Origin: Bacteroidales bacterium
GTDB taxonomy: Bacteria > Bacteroidota > Bacteroidia > Bacteroidales > Tenuifilaceae
Reading direction: 5' to 3'
DNA length: 32,734 nt
Assembly: GCA_025361485.1 (NCBI GenBank)
Contig: JANYLA010000044.1
Coordinates: 1 to 32,734, forward strand
The position numbers and the translations under genes are program-made. The notes beneath the pieces are model-generated. The model worked only from the letters and a program-made list of their open reading frames with translations. It did no database searches and was not told where the DNA came from. This document shows, piece after piece, positions 1-5,796 of the stretch. Numbering within the stretch: position 1 is the stretch's first letter; each line of letters starts with the position of its first letter.

Positions 1-75
1 CAAAAACTTATTTGATCTTACCATAAAGTTACAACTTATGCCAAAAATGTTGTAATTGGCTTTAACTGTATTGTT

Positions 76-138
76 TGCGGTCAGGAGACCGCTGCTTAGT
101 TACGACGAAGTTACGCTGCGCTAAACTTCGCCGAGCAG
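76..138. repeat. Palindromic intergenic repeat cluster
   Basis: Two adjacent inverted repeats lie here. The first, at 78-91, has CGGTC and GACCG arms around a 4-base loop. The second spans 92-138: outer arms CTGCT (92-96) and AGCAG (134-138) enclose inner arms CGAAGTT (106-112) and AACTTCG (124-130) with an 11-base loop. The sequence is more GC-rich than its flanks. The minus-strand secreted-protein reading frame at 121-246 runs straight into the second palindrome and stops inside it. This is what is seen; that it is a dispersed repeat element is inference. A terminator role is unlikely because no T-tract follows on either strand. Confidence 0.5.
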
Positions 139-246
139 AGGAAGCTGCACAATATGCTCCTCGAGGTAAAGATAATAGTTACTTACCTGTGCTCTGCAGT
201 TTATAAGCATAACCATAAAACAAATAATTAGTAAAATCCTTTTCAT
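121..246 (-). pseudogene. N-terminal remnant of a secreted protein (41 codons)
   Basis: An ATG at 246 opens a 41-residue frame that starts MKRILLIICFMVMLINCRAQ, a clear signal peptide: two basic residues, a hydrophobic core, and an RAQ end of the kind common in secreted Bacteroidota proteins. About 21 further residues (VSNYYLYLEEHIVQLPLLGEV) follow before a TAG at 121-123. The last five codons lie inside the palindrome at 92-138, so the stop is supplied by the repeat and not by a normal gene end. A functional secreted product of 21 mature residues is possible, but a truncated gene is more likely. The same frame is open again from about 84 to the left edge of the window; whether that is the original continuation cannot be decided here. 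The mature part is not recognised. Confidence 0.5.
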
Positions 247-324
247 ACAAAACTCCATTTATACGAATTAATCGAAGATTCTAATTTGAAATATTATTAA
301 ATAACCTTAGCAATTATTTTGTCC

Positions 325-1596
325 TTAACCCTTAACGCAGCGAATGGAGATGCCCATTTTGATAGATGCATCATACTTGATGGAGATGCCCATTTTGATA
401 GATGCATCATACTTGCTAAATCCATTTCCATTAACATTCAATTGCCAAACATAATAACCACCTGATGCAGGAGTAGTTGACCAAATATCAATTAATCTAT
501 TGATATCATCAAAGCCCCCTTTGAAATCACGGCGGCCTCCAAACAATGCAGTAAACCCGCAGGAGTTATCGGCGTCGATTCCCTGTCCAACCCGCTTCAT
601 CTTATACCCCGCAATATCAGCACCTCCAAGGTAGCTAGCTAGCGTGGTCCACTCGGCATCGCTCGGCACGTGCCACCCGGCTGGGCCCAACCCTTTGCTG
701 TCAGTAACCGTAAGGTGGTTATAGAGCAGCCCGTACTTCGTTGCGTTGGCAGGGTCGTTATTGTAGCTGCACCACGCGCCGCTTGAAGTGCTAGACCAAA
801 GCGTATTGTTAGTGATATTGGCAATGGGGTCGCCGGTGCGGTAGTGGGTTACCTTCAGGTTCTCGGCCATCCACTCCTGCGTACCGATGAGCACCGTCTG
901 GTAAACGTTGCCATCAATGTCGGTTACGGTGCCGTACATGGTCTTCACGATTAGGGCATCGCCGTAGCGCGTACCCCCCTCGTTGGTGGCGTACGCCCGG
1001 GCGTAGTAGGTGGTGTTGGCGGTGAGGCCCGTTAAATCGGCAGTAAAAACGCCTACCCCTGTGCCCGCCTCCGAGTGGCTGTCGGCAATCGTAGGGGTTG
1101 CGCTGGTGCTCCAGCATACACCCCGGGTAGCGGGTGCTCCGCCCTCGTTGAACACCTCGCCATCGAGCTGCGCCGTGGTGGTAGTCACGTGGTGCGGGTA
1201 GCTGCTACTCACATTCGGGAGCATCGCGGCTAGCGTGGTAAAGGTCGCATCGGGGCCGTACCCGGTCCCCTCGCTGTTGGTGGCGTACGCCCGGGCGTAG
1301 TACGTGGTGTTGGCCGTGAGCCCGGTAAGGCTGGCCGTGAAGGTGCGCAGGTTCTCAAAACGTTCGGTCTTGCTCCCCGCAACCGTGGGCTTGGGGCTGG
1401 TGCTCCAGCACACCCCTACGGTGCTGAGGTCCACTCCGCCATCGTCCTTCACCCCGCAGTCGCACTGCGCGGTGTTCTGGGCGATCTGTTTTACAACTAC
1501 CGCATCCATGGAGGGCGTGGTGGGCTTCTTCTCGCACCCGGTCAGAAGCATCGCCGCCAGCAGGGGCAGCAGGGTTTGCATTACTTTTTTGCTCAT
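325..1596 (-). CDS. FISUMP-domain lipoprotein with two fibronectin-like repeats
   Basis: Surface-type lipoprotein of 423 residues, function unknown. The N-terminus is a lipoprotein signal peptide ending in LLTGC, with the lipidated Cys near residue 21. Two tandem modules of about 98 residues follow (roughly 30-120 and 125-218), each with a GVCWSTS motif and an LTANTTYYARAYATN motif, the signature of a Bacteroidota fibronectin-like surface repeat. Residues ~225-423 match the FISUMP family (Fibrobacter succinogenes major paralogous domain): a DIDGNVYQTVLIGTQEWMAE opening, GPAGWHVPSDAEW, and a final SIRCVKG. Just before that end the peptide KYDASIKMGISI occurs twice because of a perfect 36-bp DNA duplication. 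DNA from about 640 to 1590 is far more GC-rich than its surroundings, suggesting separate ancestry or import. It stands alone between repeat regions. Family identity is firm; role is not known. Confidence 0.85.
   Translation of the reverse strand: MSKKVMQTLLPLLAAMLLTGCEKKPTTPSMDAVVVKQIAQNTAQCDCGVKDDGGVDLSTVGVCWSTSPKPTVAGSKTERFENLRTFTASLTGLTANTTYYARAYATNSEGTGYGPDATFTTLAAMLPNVSSSYPHHVTTTTAQLDGEVFNEGGAPATRGVCWSTSATPTIADSHSEAGTGVGVFTADLTGLTANTTYYARAYATNEGGTRYGDALIVKTMYGTVTDIDGNVYQTVLIGTQEWMAENLKVTHYRTGDPIANITNNTLWSSTSSGAWCSYNNDPANATKYGLLYNHLTVTDSKGLGPAGWHVPSDAEWTTLASYLGGADIAGYKMKRVGQGIDADNSCGFTALFGGRRDFKGGFDDINRLIDIWSTTPASGGYYVWQLNVNGNGFSKYDASIKMGISIKYDASIKMGISIRCVKG
344..415. repeat. 36-bp perfect tandem duplication
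   Basis: Positions 344-379 and 380-415 are identical 36-mers, with no gap. The duplication is in frame with the FISUMP lipoprotein and adds 12 residues (KYDASIKMGISI) just before the conserved C-terminal SIRCVKG. The perfect identity points to a recent slippage or unequal-exchange event, or to an assembly artefact. Confidence 0.95.
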
Positions 1597-1658
1597 CGTA
1601 ATTCTGGTTTTATCGTTTTTTACTATCTAATTCTCAGCTTAAAATACTACTGCTTTTT

Positions 1659-1701
1659 GCAGGCTCAGCCTGCTTTGAGAATCCGGCTGAGGTTTAACCT
1701 C
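1659..1701. repeat. Two short palindromes
   Basis: GCAGGCTCAGCCTGC at 1659-1673 is a perfect 7-bp inverted repeat around one central base, and GAGGTTTAACCTC at 1689-1701 is a perfect 13-bp palindrome. Both lie upstream of the FISUMP lipoprotein start at 1596 and lead into the hairpin series beginning near 1702. No T-tract follows, so they are not obvious terminators. Confidence 0.55.
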
Positions 1702-1843
1702 GTCCGAACGGGACTTACCTATATATCATGCCTACGGCATTCAATTTTTCTTTTACTCATATTGCTACCAATATCTCACGCCTACGGCGTTTCATCGGAC
1801 TAATCAATTTATTTCTTCTACCGACATTTCATGCCTACGGCAT
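1702..1843. repeat. Hairpin repeat series, 13-bp stems about 50 bp apart
   Basis: Three 13-bp hairpins with the core GCCTACGGC occur at 1728-1740, 1778-1790 and 1831-1843, spaced 50 and 53 bp. A degenerate fourth (GTCC...GGAC) sits at 1702-1714. The middle copy has ACGCC/GGCGT where the others have ATGCC/GGCAT, so both stem arms changed together and pairing is kept. Each of the three is preceded by a related block close to TACCRAYATYTC. This matches a type of intergenic repeat that recurs in Bacteroidota genomes as I know them; its function is unknown. No gene is supported in this stretch. Confidence 0.7.
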
Positions 1844-1946
1844 TTTTCACCTGTCGCTTGCCACCTATCTCTTGTCGCGTTTCGCTTGCCACTTATTGCT
1901 TGTCGCTTATAGTTTGTCGCTTTTCGCTTTTCACTTTTCACTCGTC
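1842..1946. repeat. Degenerate heptanucleotide tandem array, 15 units
   Basis: Read on the minus strand, this splits into fifteen consecutive 7-base units without a gap, close to GAMAAGY: for example GAAAAGT, GAAAAGC, GACAAGC, GGCAAGC. The array abuts the last hairpin at 1831-1843. Its GAAAAGT-GAAAAGC junction contains the in-frame TGA that ends the truncated gene at 1931-2302. Intergenic heptad arrays are known in cyanobacteria (STRR sequences); an equivalent here is seen in the sequence, but its role is unknown. Confidence 0.75.
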
Positions 1947-2302
1947 TTCACCCCGCTCCATTTGACTACAACAGGTATATGGGGGTTACTGGGGTTATTC
2001 TGGCACTGCTCGTTATAGCTGAATGGATGCGAATAGTTGGTCTGCTGGTTTGAGTAAGAAAAATTAAATGGTGCGGAGATTCCATAGAATGTGAAGGTAG
2101 CGTTTCCGCTGAGAAAGATTGAATATGGATTCTCGCTTGAATAGCTAACGTTTCTGTAGGTAGCCATTTGGTTTACATTCAGCGAGCCCGAGAAAGTAAA
2201 TGGCTTTTGCTCAAAGATTGTTGAAAGATCTTGAGAAAAAACACTGTTAATTTGAATTGTACAAACAATCATTAATAGATATTGAATAACCCTTACCTTC
2301 AT
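1931..2302 (-). pseudogene. Truncated secreted/outer-membrane protein (N-terminal fragment)
   Basis: The frame encodes 123 residues. A signal peptide covers about residues 1-23 (ending NSVFSQ). Residues 24-95 alternate hydrophobic and polar side chains, with Tyr, Phe and Ser-Asn-rich stretches (for example FSYSNQQTNYSHPFS), as at the start of a large beta-rich outer-membrane or surface protein. From about residue 97 the sequence changes to a Pro/Asn-rich tail encoded by a CCCC-rich direct repeat (about 1978-2003), and the frame then stops inside the heptad array. The normal remainder of such a protein is absent, so I read it as a gene cut by repeat-mediated rearrangement. It starts 5 bp after the stop of the HEAT-like gene upstream, so the two were probably co-transcribed. 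A complete small protein is the less likely alternative. Confidence 0.55.
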
Positions 2303-2307
2303 TCCAA

Positions 2308-3234
2308 TTACCTATTGATGATTGAATAGTTTGAACCAACACTAAGAAACCAAGCCCTAATCTCGTTCAAAGCTTTTACATAATCCGTTGTAGCTAAATC
2401 ACCGCTTGGCAAAACTTTTACAGGGAAATTTTCTATTTCAGGGGCAAGCATTTCCATTATTCTATATCCACACACAATTTTATTGTCGGAGTTAGGATTA
2501 CTCGATGAGCATAATGTTTCTTTGGAATTCAATGCCTTAATAAGAATATCAAAAGCCTCTTTTCGATGTATATAAATCAAATCGGGGAATAAAATATCAA
2601 CAACTTGGTCGTTAAGGGGCAATGTAGAAACCCGCTTAAGGCAAAATTCCAAAGCCTCTTTATCGCCTAAACGGGCCAGTGCTTTGTATGAAGCCCAGCG
2701 CTCGTGCTTTGAAAAAGCACGTGAATTTGGAAACACGCTCTTTATGCTTTCAATAAAAACAGGAGTACCGATATATCCAGATAAAAGAACCGATTCCTTA
2801 TAGAGCAAAGGATGCTTAACAATAAGACTTGAAATTGAATCAATACTTTCATTTTTAAAACAGCGAGAAGGAATACCATTCAAAGCTTTAAATGATAGGG
2901 TTGATACACCTGAACTTTTTGATTTAACCGAAGCAAGAAAAAAATTTATTGCTGCAGTTTTCACAGCCTCACTTGATCGCCGAACAGCTAGGTTCTTTAG
3001 CAAAGAGATTGAATTTAACAATTTATCTTCGGGCAAACTATCAATTTTGCAGTTTGATAAAGCAAAAAACAATTTAACAGTATCATTATCACACAGATTT
3101 AAACAATCCTTTAGTTCCTTCTCTGTAGTAAATATATTACTGGCATTAATCCTACTTGGAATCGCTTTCGATTCCTGAGAAAAACCCCTCGGGCATATTG
3201 AAATGATTATTAAACCCAGTAAAAATGTTCTCAT
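2308..3234 (-). CDS. Secreted HEAT-repeat-like protein of unknown function
   Basis: Protein of 308 residues with a signal peptide at about 1-19 (ends RGFSQ), so it is probably periplasmic or surface-exposed. The rest is mostly predicted helical. Paired-helix segments such as HERWASYKALARLGDKEAL (about residue 178-196) resemble HEAT or Armadillo repeats, a protein-binding scaffold fold. No catalytic motif is visible. It is followed 5 bp later by the truncated outer-membrane gene at 1931-2302, suggesting that it once served that partner. The composition is AT-rich like the core genes of the window and unlike the FISUMP gene. Real gene with high confidence; family assignment is moderate. Confidence 0.75.
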   Translation of the reverse strand: MRTFLLGLIIISICPRGFSQESKAIPSRINASNIFTTEKELKDCLNLCDNDTVKLFFALSNCKIDSLPEDKLLNSISLLKNLAVRRSSEAVKTAAINFFLASVKSKSSGVSTLSFKALNGIPSRCFKNESIDSISSLIVKHPLLYKESVLLSGYIGTPVFIESIKSVFPNSRAFSKHERWASYKALARLGDKEALEFCLKRVSTLPLNDQVVDILFPDLIYIHRKEAFDILIKALNSKETLCSSSNPNSDNKIVCGYRIMEMLAPEIENFPVKVLPSGDLATTDYVKALNEIRAWFLSVGSNYSIINR

Positions 3235-3558
3235 CTATTTTTTTATTTTTTTATTTGGCAAAGCGAAATTAGTAATTCTATGTAACTATCTTTCATTTGG
3301 ATGAACGAATATTAAAAAAAAATTAGATTGAGATTCGCTCATTCCAAACACATTACCAAATCACAACAATAAAAAAAGAAAATATTATTTATAGACTAAA
3401 TCTATAATCATACTATGATTTAAGAAAGTCTTATTTTTCAATTATTGATCTATATCAATATCTATATAAATCAATAAAATATATCTTTGTGCATTATTAA
3501 ACCTCACTGTTTTGAGAATATCAAAGTAAAAGCAAACGACTAATCTACTTACTTTCAT
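3235..3558. other. AT-rich divergent intergenic region
   Basis: No gene is supported in these 324 bp between the divergent HEAT-like gene and dsbD. It holds the candidate dsbD -7 element at 3482-3489 and a perfect 13-bp palindrome, ATCATACTATGAT, at 3407-3419. Overlapping arms TAAATC (3397-3402) and GATTTA (3417-3422) surround that palindrome and could form an operator or alternative hairpins. I saw no equivalent promoter element for the minus-strand gene. Confidence 0.5.
3482..3489 (+). promoter_or_regulatory. Candidate Bacteroidota -7 promoter element for dsbD
   Basis: TATCTTTG matches the TAnnTTTG consensus used by the Bacteroidota primary sigma factor. It lies 69 bp upstream of the dsbD ATG, implying a leader of about 60 bases. 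No convincing TTTG -33 element is found at the usual distance. Confidence 0.5.
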
Positions 3559-5562
3559 ATGAAAAAGAATTTATTAAAACTACTTGCTTTCGCAATTCTT
3601 ATTGCAAGTTCAGCAATTACTAATGCTCAGGTTGAAGATCCAATAAGTTGGAGCTATAAAGCAAAAAAAACTGAAGGGAATAAGTATGAAATAACAATTA
3701 ATGCCTCCATCGAAAAGGGTTGGCATTTATATTCCATTTCACTGCCTGAGGGTGGTCCAATTGCTACAACCTTTACCTTTAAGCAAACACCCGATTTTAA
3801 ACTTATTGACAAGGTTAAGGAGGTAACAAAACCAACTACCGAGCGTGATGAAATATTTAATCTTGATTTATCCTTCTTTGCTAAAGAGGCAACCTTTAGC
3901 CAATTAGTTGAGTTAACCGCAAAATGCACTGAAATTAACGGGAACATTGAATACCAAGCCTGTTTTTCAGATAAGTGCCTATACCTCGAAAAGGATTTTA
4001 CAGTCAAAGTTGGTGACAACAAACCCGTTCAGGTAGCAACCATAGAACCACAAAAAAGTGAAACCCAACAACAGAAATCTTCCGATAAGAAGGAAGGAAC
4101 TTCACTTCTTGTATTTTTTCTGATTTCATTTGCCGCAGGTCTTGCAGGATTACTTACGCCCTGCGTATTCCCAATGATTCCAATGACAGTTTCATTTTTT
4201 ATGAATAAACAGGCGAATAAGTTTAATGCATTTATGAATGCTTTGGTTTTTGGAATATCAATAATTGCAATCTATACTTCAATTGGCTTATTGGTTTCGC
4301 TCACAAATCTTGGGGCAAACTTTACTAGTCAATTGACCTCTCATTGGATCACAAACATGATTTTCTTTGTTCTATTTATCGCTTTTGCAGCATCATTCTT
4401 TGGGTTATTTGAGATTGTGCTTCCGGGTAGCCTCGCCAATAAAACCGACAGCAAAGCAGATAAGGGCGGTTTCATCGGCTCATTCTTTATGGCATTAACC
4501 ACAGTTATTGTCAGCCTTTCGTGCGTTGGACCAATTGTAGGTGCATTACTTGTTGAAGCGGCTTCGGGGCTCGGTGCAAAGCCGATTATTGGGATGTTTG
4601 GATTTTCGCTGGCATTTGCCATTCCTTTTACCCTATTTGCCATATTCCCATCATGGTTGAACTCACTGCCCAAATCAGGAGGCTGGATGAACTCCGTTAA
4701 GGTTGTTCTTGGTTTTATAGTTCTTGCATTCTCTCTTAAATTCTTAATGATCGTTGACCAAACCTATCATTGGGGAATTCTTGGCAGAGAGGTCTATCTT
4801 GCTATCTGGATTTCGATATTTACTTTGCTCGGATTATATTTACTGGGTAAGATTAAATTCAAACTCGATTCTGAGTTAAAGCATGTTGGAGTATTAAGGC
4901 TATTCCTAGCAATTGCTTCATTTGCTTTTGTTATATATCTTCTTCCTGGAATGATTGGTGCTCCATTGAAATCAATATCGGGACTATTACCCCCACAGTC
5001 GAGCCATAGCTTTGATTTACTAACTGCTATCAATAAATCAAGAAGCGTTTCATCAGCTCAAATTTCTGAGAAATCGAGTCTATGTGAAGAGCCTAAATAC
5101 GCTGACATTCTACACTTACCTCTTGGTCTGGAAGGATATTTTGACTACAATCAAGCTCTGGCATGTGCCAAAGCACAGAACAAACCTCTATTTATCGATT
5201 TTGTTGGCCTTTCTTGCTCAAATTGCAAAGATATGGAAGCTAAGGTTTGGAGCGATCCACGTGTGCTCGAAAAGCTTCGAAATGAATTCGTAATCGTAGC
5301 CCTTTACATCGATGAACGTAAAGAACTTCCAGAAAATGAATGGATAACATCTAAAATCGACGGCAAGGTTAAGAAGACTATTGGTAAAAAAAATGCCGAT
5401 TTTCAGATAACCCGATTTAATATCAATGGGCAGCCATACTATGTACTAGCCGATGGAAATGAAAAGACTTTAGCAGATCCAAGAGGTTACAACACCGATA
5501 TTGAGGCATTCCTTAAGTTCCTCGATAATGGTATTGAAGAATTTAAAAAGAGAAACAAATAG
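3559..5562 (+). CDS. dsbD: Thiol:disulfide interchange protein DsbD family
   Basis: Membrane protein of 667 residues that carries reducing electrons from cytoplasmic thioredoxin across the inner membrane to periplasmic thiol proteins. A signal peptide (1-23, ends NAQ) is followed by an N-terminal DsbD-alpha-like domain (about 27-152) with a candidate exchanging pair C135/C140. A multi-span DsbD-beta domain runs from about 180 to 475; its redox cysteines are C202 (in LTPCVFPMIPM) and C322 (in LSCVGPIVG). A C-terminal thioredoxin-fold domain has the motif C553-S-N-C556. All three redox modules are present, so the protein looks functional. It is a single gene with its own candidate promoter and an intrinsic terminator. 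Substrates may include cytochrome c maturation or TlpA-like proteins, but this is not shown by the context. Confidence 0.93.
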   Translation: MKKNLLKLLAFAILIASSAITNAQVEDPISWSYKAKKTEGNKYEITINASIEKGWHLYSISLPEGGPIATTFTFKQTPDFKLIDKVKEVTKPTTERDEIFNLDLSFFAKEATFSQLVELTAKCTEINGNIEYQACFSDKCLYLEKDFTVKVGDNKPVQVATIEPQKSETQQQKSSDKKEGTSLLVFFLISFAAGLAGLLTPCVFPMIPMTVSFFMNKQANKFNAFMNALVFGISIIAIYTSIGLLVSLTNLGANFTSQLTSHWITNMIFFVLFIAFAASFFGLFEIVLPGSLANKTDSKADKGGFIGSFFMALTTVIVSLSCVGPIVGALLVEAASGLGAKPIIGMFGFSLAFAIPFTLFAIFPSWLNSLPKSGGWMNSVKVVLGFIVLAFSLKFLMIVDQTYHWGILGREVYLAIWISIFTLLGLYLLGKIKFKLDSELKHVGVLRLFLAIASFAFVIYLLPGMIGAPLKSISGLLPPQSSHSFDLLTAINKSRSVSSAQISEKSSLCEEPKYADILHLPLGLEGYFDYNQALACAKAQNKPLFIDFVGLSCSNCKDMEAKVWSDPRVLEKLRNEFVIVALYIDERKELPENEWITSKIDGKVKKTIGKKNADFQITRFNINGQPYYVLADGNEKTLADPRGYNTDIEAFLKFLDNGIEEFKKRNK

Positions 5563-5588
5563 CAGAAAAGATTGAATGATATACGAAG

Positions 5589-5619
5589 AACCTGATAGAA
5601 ATATCGGGTTTTTCTTTTT
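5589..5619 (+). terminator. Intrinsic terminator of dsbD
   Basis: AACCTGAT (5589-5596) pairs with ATCGGGTT (5603-5610) across a 6-base loop, with one G-T pair. A T-rich run (5609-5619, interrupted by one C) follows. It starts 26 bp after the dsbD stop. Confidence 0.75.
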
Positions 5620-5796
5620 CACCGCTGAGACGCAGAGTGCGCAGAGAGTAATTCATATCAAACCGCTAACAAGATGAATAAAAAAATTTGCAGGTTTTAC
5701 CAACGATATTAAAATAAGAGCAAATCGAATTATACTGATTATATTGTTAACTAGTTGTCATCAGAAAAACTCTGCGCCCTCTGTGTCTCTGTGTTT
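5620..5796. repeat. Inverted pair of a dispersed intergenic repeat
   Basis: The left arm at 5620-5649 (core GAGACGCAGAGTGCGCAGAG) and the right arm at 5768-5796 (core CTCTGCGCCCTCTGTGTCTC) are inverted copies, 18 of 20 core positions matching, about 118 bp apart. The AT-rich interior (5650-5767) shows no gene. The right arm overlaps the stop codon of the convergent gene at 5795-7000. The core resembles an intergenic repeat seen in many environmental bacterial genomes; that link is recall, not a search. It may be a MITE-like element or a source of a bidirectional hairpin terminator. Confidence 0.6.

Noticed and set aside
1-84. Continuation of the truncated secreted protein in the same frame to the left edge
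   Set aside because: The frame is open for only about 27 codons after two stops and shows no recognisable motif, so it may be chance.
639-1630. Long alternative frames on both strands inside the FISUMP gene
   Set aside because: High GC lowers stop-codon frequency, giving chance frames; the lipoprotein frame has a signal peptide, lipobox and recognised domains.
1728-1946. Possible CRISPR array in the hairpin and heptad region
   Set aside because: The repeated core is only 13 bp, spacing is carried by semi-conserved sequence and not unique spacers, the adjoining array has a 7-base period, and no cas gene is present.
1576-2018. Plus-strand open frames of 75 and 96 codons
   Set aside because: They are translations of the hairpin and heptad repeats, low in complexity, and overlap the minus-strand gene starts; nothing supports them as proteins.
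5650-5767. Small RNA or gene between the inverted repeat arms
   Set aside because: No open frame, promoter or stable fold is seen in this AT-rich stretch.
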